Shown here: piece after piece, positions 25,464 to 34,248 of the stretch
Position numbering within the stretch: position 1 is the stretch's first letter
Layout: each line of letters begins with the position of its first letter
From: JACCWP01 sp963801045
Lineage (GTDB): Bacteria > Actinomycetota > Actinomycetes > Propionibacteriales > Nocardioidaceae
Assembly (NCBI GenBank): GCA_963801045.1
Contig: CAWDDC010000004.1
Coordinates: 496,001-560,000, forward strand
Direction: 5' to 3'
DNA length: 64,000 bases
Program-made: the position numbers and the translations under genes
The notes under the pieces: generated by a model
What the model saw: only the letters and a program-made list of their open reading frames with translations
Database searches by the model: none
Told to the model about the DNA's origin: nothing

Positions 25464-25718
25464 TCAGTCCTTGGGGACAGGGACCTCGCTGACCGGCGTG
25501 ATGATGCTCGTGCACGTCGTGAAGCCGGGCCACAGGAACCGCTGCAGGGCATTGACGTCGTCGGCTTCGACGATGAAGAACAGCGTGTGCTGGGCGTTCG
25601 CGCCGTAACGCCCGATCAGCGTGAGGCCGTCGACGCTGTCGTCGTACAGCGAGTTGGAGCCGCCTTCGTCTCGTGGACAGCTCTCAGGACTGTGGACCTG
25701 CGAGATGTGGAAGAGCAC
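25464..25718 (-). CDS. Small dimeric alpha/beta-barrel-like protein (DUF3303-like)
   Basis: An 84-residue protein starting at GTG 25718, preceded by GAGGAGG. VLFHISQVHSPESCPRDEGG at the start and FFIVEADDVNALQRFLWPG and ITPVSEVP at the end fit small ferredoxin-like proteins of the DUF3303 kind. The frame upstream is open but antisense-like. A perfect palindrome CGTAC-T-GTACG (25745-25755) lies just upstream and contains TACAGT on this strand, a possible -10. Function unknown. Confidence 0.65.
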   Translation of the reverse strand: MLFHISQVHSPESCPRDEGGSNSLYDDSVDGLTLIGRYGANAQHTLFFIVEADDVNALQRFLWPGFTTCTSIITPVSEVPVPKD

Positions 25719-25786
25719 CGGACCTCCTCGTGAAGCGTTGGATGCGTACTGTACGAGGACGACCTCGGGAACCTCGGCGATCTGGC

Positions 25787-26476
25787 CTACGAGGCCGAGC
25801 GGGCACGACCATGCACAGTCGCCCGCCACCCGAGCGCAACGGCGAGCAGCGCGAGCAAAGCGGCACCGACGGCTGCCCACAGGTCCCGCATCACGATCCC
25901 GATGACCAGTGCGGCCAGGGGGACCGGAACCAGCCAGAGCCATGGCCGACGTACGGCTGGCGGTCGGGGGGCGAGCGGCAGTCGCCTCAGGACGATGACG
26001 GAGTACGCCGCCACGACGACGGAGCCGACGATCGTGGACACGATCTGGAGCCAGCTGTAGAGCGGGAACGGGCCGTACTCGTCCCGCAGGACGGGGAACT
26101 CGTGCACGACGAAGCCCCAGTCGTGCGTGATGGAGTCCCACAGGACGTGCGTGGCCGCGCCGATCGCGAGACCGAGCGGAGCCAGCAGCCAGGCCCGCCG
26201 GTCGAGTCGGGCTCTCGCCGGCAGGCGTCGTCGCAGCGGCGGCGTCAGGTCCACGACGGCGTCCCGCAGCAGCGCGAACCACAACCACAGCACGACCAGG
26301 CCGATGACGACGTCGACGGCGATCCCCCAGCCGCTGTGCGTCGTCTGGTAGCTCACCCCCACCGGCAGGTAGACCGGCGCGTCCGGCGCCACCGCGCCCA
26401 CGACCAGTGCGCTCAGCGGCATCCCGAGCCGCTGCAGTGGCAGCACGACCGCCGGGTGCGCAGGCGTGAGGGGCAT
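25787..26476 (-). CDS. DUF4184 family membrane protein
   Basis: 229 residues with about six hydrophobic segments. It starts MPLTPAHPAVVLPLQRLGM, the conserved DUF4184 opening with a histidine in the first segment. Conserved polar stretches LVVGAVAPDAPVYLP and GAATHVLWDSITHD hold Asp and His residues that could bind a metal. The family recalls membrane-bound metal-dependent hydrolases, but no activity is known. Follows the alcohol dehydrogenase gene on the same strand with 36 bp between. Confidence 0.78.
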   Translation of the reverse strand: MPLTPAHPAVVLPLQRLGMPLSALVVGAVAPDAPVYLPVGVSYQTTHSGWGIAVDVVIGLVVLWLWFALLRDAVVDLTPPLRRRLPARARLDRRAWLLAPLGLAIGAATHVLWDSITHDWGFVVHEFPVLRDEYGPFPLYSWLQIVSTIVGSVVVAAYSVIVLRRLPLAPRPPAVRRPWLWLVPVPLAALVIGIVMRDLWAAVGAALLALLAVALGWRATVHGRARSAS

Positions 26477-26512
26477 CTGGTGAGGATAGGGACGAGGCCC
26501 GTTCGAATCGCG

Positions 26513-27469
26513 CTAGGCGGGAGCGACGACCACCTTGCCGAGAGCGCGCCCCTCGCCGACGTGGGCAAGCGCGGCGGGAACCTCGTCGAGCGCGAAGGTG
26601 CGGTCGATGTGGATCCTGACGTCCCCGGCGACGCAGAGGTCGGCAAGGGGCTCGAAGTGGGCGGGCCCCTGCTTCACCACGAGCACCCCGATCGAGCGAC
26701 CGGTGAGCCGCGCCGCCACTGAGCCGACGGTGAGCACGCGCAGCAGCGCGCGCACCGACCCGCCCACGCACCGGTACCTGCCACCAGGTGCCAGCGCGCG
26801 CCGGTAGGCGAACACCGACCGGTGCGCGACCAGGTCCAGGATCTGGTCGTACGGCCGGGTCGTCCGGGTGAAGTCGTCCCGGCGGTAGTCGATCACGACG
26901 TCCGCGCCCACCGACCGCATGAACTCCTGCTTGGTGGCGTTGTCGACACCCGTGACGTGCGCACCGAGCCGCCGGGCGAGCTGGATGGCGAACGATCCCG
27001 ACCCGCCACCGGCGCCGTTGATCAGCAGCCGGCTACCCGGCCCGAGCTTGTCAGTGCCTCGCAGGGCGATCGCGCCCGCCTGCGGGATGGTCGACGCCTC
27101 CGCGAACGTGAGCTCGGCCGGCTTGTGGGCGAGTACGGACTCCGGTGCGACCGCGTACTCCGCGAAGCCACCCATCAGCGCGAGGTTGTCGCCGTAGACC
27201 TCGTCGCCGGGCCGGAACCGGGTCACCCCTGGCCCCACCTCGTCGACCACGCCGGCGATGTCCGACCCGAGGGTGCGACGGGCCGGGGAACGCAGCCCGC
27301 CGATCCGCGCGTAGGCCGGCGACCCGCGCAGGCTCTCCCAGTCGCTGAGGTTGACCGACGTCGCTGCCACCTCTACCCGCACCTGCCTGGCGGCGGGTGA
27401 CGGCAGCGGGACTTCCTCGACATGCAGCACGTCGGGGGACCCGTACCGCTCGTAGACGACCGCCTTCAC
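26513..27469 (-). CDS. NAD(P)H-dependent quinone-reductase-like dehydrogenase (MDR family)
   Basis: A 318-residue medium-chain dehydrogenase/reductase of the zinc-free type. The N-terminal GroES-like domain has AVVYERYGSPDVLHVEEVPLP and VNLSDWESLRG; the cofactor site is LLINGAGGGSGSFAIQLARRLGA. The cysteine and histidine ligands of the catalytic zinc are absent. GTG at 27469 gives the normal V-K-A-V-V start. Likely reduces enones or quinones with NADPH; the substrate is unknown. Divergent from the RTX-repeat gene. Confidence 0.85.
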   Translation of the reverse strand: MKAVVYERYGSPDVLHVEEVPLPSPAARQVRVEVAATSVNLSDWESLRGSPAYARIGGLRSPARRTLGSDIAGVVDEVGPGVTRFRPGDEVYGDNLALMGGFAEYAVAPESVLAHKPAELTFAEASTIPQAGAIALRGTDKLGPGSRLLINGAGGGSGSFAIQLARRLGAHVTGVDNATKQEFMRSVGADVVIDYRRDDFTRTTRPYDQILDLVAHRSVFAYRRALAPGGRYRCVGGSVRALLRVLTVGSVAARLTGRSIGVLVVKQGPAHFEPLADLCVAGDVRIHIDRTFALDEVPAALAHVGEGRALGKVVVAPA

Positions 27470-27636
27470 GACCGCCCCCGCTCTGCGGTGCACCCGGTCA
27501 CGGCGACAACGTAGACCGCGAGCGCCCGACCTGTCGTGGTTCGTCTGATGCGTGACAGGTACTAGGACCAGTGGACTAGAGACAGCCGTCCAGCGGGGTG
27601 GGACCGTGGCCCCACCCTCGGCCTCCGGAGGCCTCG

Positions 27637-29016
27637 ATGCGTCGGCTGTCCGTGCGTCTCGCTCTCGTCATCGTGCTGGTCGGAACACTCGGGTCATTCG
27701 GTGCCGCCTCGTCGTCGGCCGCGCCCACCGTGGACGGGCGACAGTGGCGGGAGCTGTACGAGACGACCGGCCTCTCGTGGTCCCAGGTCGCCTCGGTGTG
27801 TCCCACCGACGGCCAGACGCCGTGTACGGGATCGGTCGGGGGCAAGGACCTCACCGGTTGGACGTGGGCCACGTCCGACCAGGTCCTCGGCCTGATGGAC
27901 GACTACGCCCCCGGGCTGGCGACGGCCGAGCCGCCGGTGGTGTCCGGCATCGAGGGGTTCTGGGCGTCGATCAGCTTCCTCGGGGTGATGCGGTGGACGA
28001 CGTACACCGCGTCCACGTACTCGTACTCGGAGTGGACCGGCGGATGGACGGCGTCCAAGAACACCGAGACCGGGCTGCCGATCAGCGGCGGCGCCGGTTA
28101 CTCCCACCGGCTGGCGGGCAGCACCGCCACCGGGACCATCGGTCTGGGCACCGACGCCGATGCGGCCAGCTTGATCCGCGGCGTGTTCCTCTGGCGCCCC
28201 TCAGGCGACTACACCGCCCCGGTGGTCACGCCCACGGTGACCGGCACCCTGGGGAGCAACGGCTGGTACCGCTCGGACGTGTCGGTGAGCTGGGCGGTGA
28301 CCGACAACGAGTCACCGATCACCTCGACCGAGGGCTGTGACCCGTCGACGCTGTCGGTCGACAGTGCGGCCAGCACCTACGCGTGCACGGCGACCTCGGC
28401 CGGGAGCGGCGGACCAGGCTCCGGTTCGGTCACCGTGAAACGCGACACCACGCCTCCCACGGTGTCGTGCGGGGCCGCGCCCACGTTCGAGCTCGGCCAG
28501 TTCCCCGCGCCGGTCAGCGCCACCGTGACGGACTCGCTCTCCGGAGCCGCCTCGGCCACGACCAGCAGGCAGGTCCCGACGAGCAGCGTGGGAGTGAAGA
28601 CTGCCGTCCTCACCGGTATCGACCGGGCGGGGAACACCCGGAACGTGTCGTGCTCCTACTCCGTGGTCGTGCCCAGGTGTCAGGGCCTGACGCCGACCCT
28701 GGTGGGGACCGGCGGCAACGACGTGCTCACCGGCACGCCCGGCATTGACGTGGTGCACGGACTCTCCGGCGCGGACAAGATCGACGGTCTCGCGGGCGCG
28801 GACAAGGCCTGTGGTGGTGAGGGTGTGGACGTGATCAAGGGCGGCGCCGGAGCCGACACGGTCGATGGCGGCGGCGGTAACGACGACATCTACGGCGGTG
28901 ACGTCGCCGACACCCTCGACGGCGGCCTGGGATCCGACTCCATCCGTGGCGACGCCGGCGCCGACCGCTGCAGGAGTGGCGAGGTCCGGATGTCGAGCTG
29001 CGAGACAATCTTCTGA
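27637..29016 (+). CDS. Secreted protein with Ig-like and RTX calcium-binding repeats
   Basis: A 459-residue exported protein. The signal peptide MRRLSVRLALVIVLVGTLGS ends near the Ala-rich stretch SSSAAP. Residues about 30-190 form a domain with WRELYETTGLSWSQV, CPTDGQTPC and GWTWATSDQVLGLMDDY, known from other secreted proteins but unnamed. Two Ig-like segments follow (about 190-345), and residues about 350-445 carry glycine-aspartate nonapeptide repeats such as GGNDVLTGTPG, GGAGADTVDGGGGNDD and GDVADTLDGGLGSD that bind calcium. The ATG at 27637 has GGAGG within the palindrome GCCTCCGGAGGC. Cell-surface or secreted; function unknown. Confidence 0.82.
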   Translation: MRRLSVRLALVIVLVGTLGSFGAASSSAAPTVDGRQWRELYETTGLSWSQVASVCPTDGQTPCTGSVGGKDLTGWTWATSDQVLGLMDDYAPGLATAEPPVVSGIEGFWASISFLGVMRWTTYTASTYSYSEWTGGWTASKNTETGLPISGGAGYSHRLAGSTATGTIGLGTDADAASLIRGVFLWRPSGDYTAPVVTPTVTGTLGSNGWYRSDVSVSWAVTDNESPITSTEGCDPSTLSVDSAASTYACTATSAGSGGPGSGSVTVKRDTTPPTVSCGAAPTFELGQFPAPVSATVTDSLSGAASATTSRQVPTSSVGVKTAVLTGIDRAGNTRNVSCSYSVVVPRCQGLTPTLVGTGGNDVLTGTPGIDVVHGLSGADKIDGLAGADKACGGEGVDVIKGGAGADTVDGGGGNDDIYGGDVADTLDGGLGSDSIRGDAGADRCRSGEVRMSSCETIF

Positions 29017-29397
29017 CTACACGGCCAGCACGGCCTGTTCCTCGGCGGCCCGACGGAACAGCCAGGCAGACAGGCTGAAGAGGGCGGCGTACATCGCGTT
29101 GACGCCCAGGATGTCGACGACCGATGCGCCCTCGGTGTGGTGGAGCCCGGCGAGGAGGGCGACCGCGGTGACGACGACCTGAGTGATCGCCGTCGCGACG
29201 AGGACCAGCGCCATGCCCTGCGGCCGGAAGCGTGCGACCACCGTGCCGATGGCGAGGACGGCGAGGACGGCGGCGTAGATCCGGTCGGGTCGGCCACCCG
29301 CGCCGATGATGCCGAGTGCCCCGATCGCCAGGATCAGGAAGAGCACCGTCGCGAGCGCGACCGCGATGGCGAGGCGGTAGGAAGTCTTGGCTGTCAT
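29017..29397 (-). CDS. Four-helix integral membrane protein of unknown function
   Basis: 126 residues with four hydrophobic segments (about 10-31, 38-55, 61-83, 95-115) and short loops. No recognised motif beyond general small actinobacterial membrane proteins. It follows the ABC permease gene by 22 bp and is probably the third gene of that operon. It converges on the RTX gene with the stop codons directly adjacent. Confidence 0.6.
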   Translation of the reverse strand: MTAKTSYRLAIAVALATVLFLILAIGALGIIGAGGRPDRIYAAVLAVLAIGTVVARFRPQGMALVLVATAITQVVVTAVALLAGLHHTEGASVVDILGVNAMYAALFSLSAWLFRRAAEEQAVLAV

Positions 29398-29419
29398 CGT
29401 CTGCTCCTGGTGGGATCGG

Positions 29420-30187
29420 TCAGCGGTTCGCGTCGGTACGCAGCAGGCGCCAGCCGCCTGCCAGCAGTGCGCTGACGGCCCACGCCGCGAGGGTGAGCCG
29501 TGCCGACGCCGTGGTCATGTCGTCGCCCGGGCCCTCGCCGAAGATCAGGTAGAGGGCGCCCGATCCGGGCAGCAGGGCGGAGAGGTCGACGGCCCAGTCG
29601 TACGGGAGCTGCGCCAGCAGCACCGGCAGCACGAGCACCAGCGCGATGACGGTCACCAACCCGCCAGCAGTGCTGCGGAGGAACAGCCCCAGGCCCACCG
29701 CGAGCAGCGCACCGCTGGCGAAGACGAAGGCGAGACCCCCGAGGACCTCGGCGCCGACTCCCACCGGCAGCCCGAGCTCGGGCACGAACGCCCACACGAC
29801 CACGCTTGCCGCCGCCACCACCAGCACGCCGAGAAGCGTCGCCGTGACGACGATGACGCCGCCCCGGGCGGCGAGCAGGACACCCCTCCGGGGCGTCCAC
29901 TGCAAGCTCGGCACGATGGCACCGGTGGCGTGGTCGGCGGTGCTGGTGACCACGGACATCGCGAGGATCCCGAAGAGCGCGAACATCGCGGTGGGCTGGC
30001 CACCGTCCCACGCGGTTGCGCCCCGGCCTGCGCCGGAGGGGTTGTCGGCGGTGTCGTACCCGATCATCGTGCCGAGGCCGACCACCGCGACGGCGGTCAC
30101 CAGGGCGACGATCCAGCTGGAGCGGATGCTCCAGATCCGGCTCCACTCGGCGCCGCTGGTGCGGGTGAGGACCTCGGTGGTGCTCAT
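29420..30187 (-). CDS. ABC-2 type transporter permease
   Basis: 255 residues with six predicted membrane segments and the ABC-2 layout: a cytoplasmic start (EWSRIWSIRSSWIVALVTAV), a paired-helix core, and a last helix near the C-terminus (LTLAAWAVSALLAGGW). MFALFGILAMSVVTSTADHATGAI resembles the permeases of small bacteriocin or drug exporters. Its ATG overlaps the ATPase gene stop (ATGA), so the two make one export system. Substrate unknown. Confidence 0.82.
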   Translation of the reverse strand: MSTTEVLTRTSGAEWSRIWSIRSSWIVALVTAVAVVGLGTMIGYDTADNPSGAGRGATAWDGGQPTAMFALFGILAMSVVTSTADHATGAIVPSLQWTPRRGVLLAARGGVIVVTATLLGVLVVAAASVVVWAFVPELGLPVGVGAEVLGGLAFVFASGALLAVGLGLFLRSTAGGLVTVIALVLVLPVLLAQLPYDWAVDLSALLPGSGALYLIFGEGPGDDMTTASARLTLAAWAVSALLAGGWRLLRTDANR

Positions 30188-31116
30188 CGGGCAGCTCCGT
30201 TCGCGACCGGCTCGGGCGTGTGGCCGTGGTAGTCGACGCTGTCGTCGGTGAGGGAGAGGTAGGCGTGCTCGAGCGACCGCTCGACCTCTGCCAGGTGGTG
30301 CACGGGTAGGCCGAGGGTGTGCGCGAGGTCGCCGATCTCGGTGGCGGGCAGGCCGGTGACCTCGAGCTCGCCGGGGGCCGTGCGCTCCACGGCGGCGAGG
30401 TCGCCCAGGCGACGGTGCAGGTCGTCGACCCGAGGCGTGCGGACCCGTACGCGCTGACCGCCCATGCCCCGCAGCACCTCGCCGATGTCGGCGTCGGCGA
30501 TGAGCCGGCCGCGACCGATGATCACGACCCGGTCGGCGATCAGCTGGATCTCGCTCATCAGGTGGCTGGAGACCAGCACGGTGCGACCCTCGTCGGCGAA
30601 GCCCCGCAGCAGGGCCCGGATCCAGCGGACCCCGTCGAGGTCGAGGCCGTTGACCGGTTCGTCGAAGAGCAGCACCTGAGGGTCACCCAGCAGTGCGGCC
30701 GCGATCCCGAGCCGCTGCCGCATGCCCAGGGAGTAGCCCGTGATCCGTCGGCCGGCCGCCGCGTCGAGGCCGACCTGGTCGATGACCTCCTCGACCCGCG
30801 ACCGGGGGATTCCGTTGGTACGGGCCCCGATGCGCAGGTGTGCCCGGCCGGTGCGGCCGGGGTGCATCGCCCCGGCGTCGAGCAGAGCCCCGACCGCGCG
30901 CAGCGGTGCGGCGAGCTCGACGTAGGGCTTGCCGTTGACGGTCGCGGTCCCGGCGGTTGGCCGGTCGAGGCCCATCACCATGCGCATCGTCGTCGACTTG
31001 CCGGCCCCGTTCGGGCCCAGGAAGCCGGTGACCTTCCCGGCCGCCACGTCGAACGTCAGGTCGTCGACGGCGCGCACGTCGCCGTACCGCTTGGTGAGTC
31101 CTCGCACGCTGATCAT
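30184..31116 (-). CDS. ABC transporter ATP-binding protein
   Basis: 310 residues. Walker A is GPNGAGKST near residue 39, the signature is YSLGMRQRLGIAAALLG, and Walker B is VLLFDEPVNGLD; SSHLMSEIQLIADRV contains the switch histidine. The DrrA/BcrA type with a C-terminal accessory region, typical partner of ABC-2 permeases for drug or peptide export. ATG at 31116 gives MISVRGLTKRYG; longer in-frame starts are non-homologous. Divergent from the LigD-like gene with 88 bp between. Confidence 0.9.
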   Translation of the reverse strand: MISVRGLTKRYGDVRAVDDLTFDVAAGKVTGFLGPNGAGKSTTMRMVMGLDRPTAGTATVNGKPYVELAAPLRAVGALLDAGAMHPGRTGRAHLRIGARTNGIPRSRVEEVIDQVGLDAAAGRRITGYSLGMRQRLGIAAALLGDPQVLLFDEPVNGLDLDGVRWIRALLRGFADEGRTVLVSSHLMSEIQLIADRVVIIGRGRLIADADIGEVLRGMGGQRVRVRTPRVDDLHRRLGDLAAVERTAPGELEVTGLPATEIGDLAHTLGLPVHHLAEVERSLEHAYLSLTDDSVDYHGHTPEPVANGAAR

Positions 31117-31204
31117 GGCTCGGACGCTAGGGGCACCGCTGGTCACGAGGCGGGGAGGACGTGTGGAGGTTCTGTGCAGATCAGGGCCGGGGCAGGATGG
31201 CCGC

Positions 31205-32170
31205 ATGACCGAGGAGGAGCGGAGCGGCGTACGGCTGACCAATCTCGACCAGCCGCTGTTCGCCGACGCCGGCGCCAGCAAGCGCGACCTGGTCGACTAC
31301 CTGGACGCTGTCGCGGACCGGTTCCTGCCGGTGCTCGCCGGGCGTGCGTTGAGCGTGATCCGGGCACTGCGCGGGCAGGCGCCGTTCATGCAGAAGAACA
31401 TGCCGAAGTACGCCCCGGCGTCGATCCCGACGCTCGAGGTCGCGACGCAGGACGGGAAACGCGTGGTCCACTACCCCGTCTGCGACGACCGGGCCACGCT
31501 GCTGTGGTTCGCCAACCAGCGCGCGGTCGAGTACCACCCGACCCTGTTCCGCGGGCACGAGTTCGATGCTCCGACGCACCTCGTCGTCGACCTCGACCCG
31601 CCCGCGGGCTCCGACGCCTTCGTGCGCGCAGTAGAGGCCGCGTTGCTGGTTCGGGAGGCGCTCAGCGACGCAGGCATGACCGCGATGGCCAAGAGCAGCG
31701 GCGCCAAGGGTGTCCACGTCGTCGTACCGCTGGCGCCGGGTCAGTCGGCGGTCGACGTCGCCGCCGCCACCCGCGCTGTCGCGGTGCGCGCGGAACGGCT
31801 CGACCCGGAGCAGACGACGACGGCGTTCGTCGTCGAGGAGCGCGAGGGCAAGGTCTTCCTCGATGCGACGCGGGCCGGGGGCGGAACGGTGGTGGCGGCC
31901 TACAGCCCGAGGGTGCGCGCGGGCGTCCCGGTGTCGTTCCCGCTGGCCTGGGCCGATCTCACCGGCGCGTCCCCGGCTGACTTCACCATCCACAGCGTGC
32001 CCCGGCTGCTCGGTGACACCGACCCGTGGACCACGTTGATGCCGCCGCCGCAGGTTCTCGACCGCGGACTGGTCGAGGAGGGGCACACCATCCCGGTCGC
32101 CCGGGTGGCCGCGATGCACGCGGGCAAGCGGCGCGCGCGAGCCCGCCGGGCTGCAGACGAGGAGGGCTAG
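31205..32170 (+). CDS. LigD-type polymerase/primase domain protein
   Basis: A 321-residue stand-alone homologue of the polymerase domain of LigD, the primase-like enzyme that fills gaps in non-homologous end joining. LTNLDQPLFADAGASKRDLVDYL is the conserved start, MQKNMPKYAP and DDRATLLWFANQRAVEYHP follow, the catalytic metal motif is LVVDLDPP, and SSGAKGVHVVVPL contacts the nucleotide. No ligase or nuclease domain and no Ku gene lie nearby. Divergent from the ABC operon. Such separate PolDom proteins are common in actinomycetes. Confidence 0.88.
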   Translation: MTEEERSGVRLTNLDQPLFADAGASKRDLVDYLDAVADRFLPVLAGRALSVIRALRGQAPFMQKNMPKYAPASIPTLEVATQDGKRVVHYPVCDDRATLLWFANQRAVEYHPTLFRGHEFDAPTHLVVDLDPPAGSDAFVRAVEAALLVREALSDAGMTAMAKSSGAKGVHVVVPLAPGQSAVDVAAATRAVAVRAERLDPEQTTTAFVVEEREGKVFLDATRAGGGTVVAAYSPRVRAGVPVSFPLAWADLTGASPADFTIHSVPRLLGDTDPWTTLMPPPQVLDRGLVEEGHTIPVARVAAMHAGKRRARARRAADEEG

Positions 32171-32194
32171 CCACGACTCATGTCTGTCGGTGGG

Positions 32195-32725
32195 TCACAG
32201 CTCGTAGGTGCGCCGAACGCTCGTGCCGGTGCTGAGGTCTGCGCCGTACGCGTGCAGCGTGATCGCCACCGTGTCGCCGGTGTTGCAGACCCGGTGGATG
32301 TCGTCGGGCGGTGCGACGCCGCTGACCGAGCCGGTGGGCCGCTGGCGTTCCCCGACCACGACCAGGCGCTCCCCGTCGATGCCGTACAGCGTCTCGGTCT
32401 CGGCGCCCTGCAGGATCATGAACGAGCACCAGACCAGGTGGTCGTGGATCTCGGTCTCCTGTCCCGGCCGCCACACGACGGCCTGCAGGGAGAACGTCTC
32501 CTCGGCGTGCAGGACGTACCGGGTGTAGCCATCGGGTGACCCGGCACGTTCGGCCTCGGTGAGCAGGTCTGTGCTCGGCTTCATCTCCGCCAGCACGTCG
32601 GCGACCTGCTCGGCGATGGTCTGGGCGTCGGCCTGCTGGCGTGCGCGGGGTTGGATCCGCTGCACCAGGTCGGCCAGCCCCGGTCGGGGCGGTGCGTCCA
32701 CGGGGACAAAGCTCTGCTCGGTCAT
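32195..32725 (-). CDS. Cysteine-dioxygenase-like cupin protein
   Basis: 176 residues with a cupin barrel. WRPGQETEIHDHLVWCSFMILQGAETETLY contains the His-x-His iron ligands and the cysteine in the position that forms the Cys-Tyr crosslink in some cysteine dioxygenases; PPDDIHRVCNTG provides the third histidine. Likely oxidises a small thiol, such as cysteine or 3-mercaptopropionate. It is divergent from a LysR gene, and the inverted repeat GGCAT-N8-ATGCC lies between the two starts, so the LysR protein is its probable regulator. Confidence 0.75.
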   Translation of the reverse strand: MTEQSFVPVDAPPRPGLADLVQRIQPRARQQADAQTIAEQVADVLAEMKPSTDLLTEAERAGSPDGYTRYVLHAEETFSLQAVVWRPGQETEIHDHLVWCSFMILQGAETETLYGIDGERLVVVGERQRPTGSVSGVAPPDDIHRVCNTGDTVAITLHAYGADLSTGTSVRRTYEL

Positions 32726-32748
32726 GGGACCGATGGTGGCGTGCCAGC

Positions 32749-32766
32749 GGCATGACGTCTAATGCC
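32749..32766. promoter_or_regulatory. Inverted repeat between the cupin and LysR genes
   Basis: GGCAT-GACGTCTA-ATGCC, arms of 5 bp with an 8-bp centre, in the 75-bp divergent gap. It lies 24 bp from the cupin start and 35 bp from the LysR start, where a LysR-type protein would be expected to bind. The LysR half also has TAACAT (32789-32794) six bases before its ATG with no Shine-Dalgarno, which is the layout of a leaderless transcript. Confidence 0.4.
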
Positions 32767-32800
32767 AAAACATCCCGGCTCCCATAGATAACATTGATGC

Positions 32801-33661
32801 ATGTTGAACCTCACCCAGCTCCGGGTGCTGGAGGCGGTCGCCCGCCATGGCTCGGTGACCGAGGCGGCCAAGGAGCTGCACTACTCCCAGCCGTCGGTCA
32901 GTCACCACCTCGGGCGCCTGGAGACGGCCGCCGGGGCCAAGCTCATCCAACGCGTGGGCCGCGGCATCCGGCTGACCCCCGAAGGCGAGCTGCTCGCGGC
33001 CAGGGCGACGGAGATCGTGGGCCGGGTGGACGCAGCATCGGTCGAGCTGGCCGCGCACGTCGGACTTCGTGCCGGACGGGTACGCCTGGCCGGCTTCCAG
33101 TCGATCCTCAGCACCCTCGTTCCGAAGGCGGCAGCCGAGCTGTCCCGGTCGCACCCGGGAATCGAGCTGAACCTCACCGACGTCCACCCGGTCGAGGCGC
33201 TGACGATGCTGAGCTCCGGACAGGTCGACATCGCGGTGATCTTCCGGCACGCCGACACTCCGCTCGAGGAGGAGGGGTTCCGACTCACCCACCTGATGGA
33301 GGACCCGCTGTACCTCATCAGTCAGCAGCCCGACCCTCGTCTCGTGGACCAGCGGGACGCTGCCTGGGTCGGCGGGTGCGAGCGCTGTCGAGCAGCCTTG
33401 ATCACGATGTGCGAACGGGCCGGGTTCTCGCCTCGCATCGCCTACTCCACCGACGACATGGTCGTGACCCAGTCGCTGGTGGCGTCCGGCATGGGCGTCG
33501 CCACGCTGCCCGGACTGGCGCTCGAAGCCCACCCGACGCCCGGCATCCACACCACCGAGCTCGCGGACGACGCCCGGCAGATCTTCGCCGTCACGTACGG
33601 CGACCCACCGGACCCACCCGCCACCACCGCGCTGATCGAGATCCTCACGGCGATGGCGTAG
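32801..33661 (+). CDS. LysR family transcriptional regulator
   Basis: 286 residues. The winged helix-turn-helix is LRVLEAVARHGSVTEAAKELHYSQPSVSHHLGRLE, followed by the periplasmic-binding-like effector domain (VRLAGFQSILSTLVPKAA onward; VTQSLVASGMGVATLPGLALE near the end). The ATG at 32801 has no ribosome site and a TANNNT element six bases upstream, so translation is probably leaderless. Two cysteines in GGCERCRAALI might sense thiol or redox state (inference, in line with the divergent cysteine-dioxygenase-like gene). Confidence 0.88.
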   Translation: MLNLTQLRVLEAVARHGSVTEAAKELHYSQPSVSHHLGRLETAAGAKLIQRVGRGIRLTPEGELLAARATEIVGRVDAASVELAAHVGLRAGRVRLAGFQSILSTLVPKAAAELSRSHPGIELNLTDVHPVEALTMLSSGQVDIAVIFRHADTPLEEEGFRLTHLMEDPLYLISQQPDPRLVDQRDAAWVGGCERCRAALITMCERAGFSPRIAYSTDDMVVTQSLVASGMGVATLPGLALEAHPTPGIHTTELADDARQIFAVTYGDPPDPPATTALIEILTAMA

Positions 33662-33702
33662 GCCGGGCGAGCACCGTCTGTGGGGAGTCCTACGGTGAGT
33701 AC

Positions 33703-34239
33703 ATGAACGCAGCGGCCAAGCAGCCCGTCGACGTGCTCTCCGATGCTCTCGACCAGACCACGGACGTGCTGGCCGCCATCCGGCCCGACCAGCTGGGCGA
33801 CAGCACTCCGTGCGGGGACTGGGACGTGGCCCGACTGGTCGCCCACGTCGTCGCGACCCCTCGGAACTTCCTGGTGATGTGCAGCGGCGGACAGCCGGAC
33901 TGGTCCGCCGAGCCGCCGCTGCCCGACGACTGGACGGCCGAGTTCCGCTCCGGGGCGGACGACCTGCTGCGCTGGTGGCGTGAGTCCGGCGACTCGGGGT
34001 CCGCACCGCCGGTGGAGATGCAGCTCGGCGAGCTGGCGATCCACACCTGGGACCTGGTACGCGCGACCGGTCAGTCCCGCGAGCTCGACCCGCAGGTCGC
34101 GCAGCGAGGCCTCGCCTTCATGAGCGCCGCCCTGACGCCGGACAACCGTGGGGAGGCGTTCGACCCGGCCGTGGCGCTCCCGGACGACGCCCCGGTGTAC
34201 GACCGGTTGGTGGCGTTCGCCGGCCGCGATCCCCGCTAG
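33703..34239 (+). CDS. TIGR03086-like / mycothiol-dependent maleylpyruvate isomerase-fold protein
   Basis: 178 residues of the DinB/MDMPI-like four-helix fold. VLSDALDQTTDVLAAIRPDQLGDSTPCGDWDVARLVAHVVATP is the characteristic N-terminus, with Trp and His that support metal binding, and LGELAIHTWDLVRATG holds the second metal histidine. Many actinomycetes carry several; they may use mycothiol as cofactor, but the reaction is unknown. Follows the LysR gene by 41 bp. Confidence 0.75.
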   Translation: MNAAAKQPVDVLSDALDQTTDVLAAIRPDQLGDSTPCGDWDVARLVAHVVATPRNFLVMCSGGQPDWSAEPPLPDDWTAEFRSGADDLLRWWRESGDSGSAPPVEMQLGELAIHTWDLVRATGQSRELDPQVAQRGLAFMSAALTPDNRGEAFDPAVALPDDAPVYDRLVAFAGRDPR

Positions 34240-34248
34240 ACCCGCTTC

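Noticed and set aside
25745..25755. CGTACTGTACG palindrome as a LexA box
   Set aside because: It lacks the CGAAC/GTTCG arms of actinobacterial LexA sites; noted only as a possible -10 region of the small gene at 25718.
26501..26509. GTTCGAATC, the T-loop signature of tRNA genes
   Set aside because: The flanking bases do not form a T-stem and no acceptor or anticodon arms are present.
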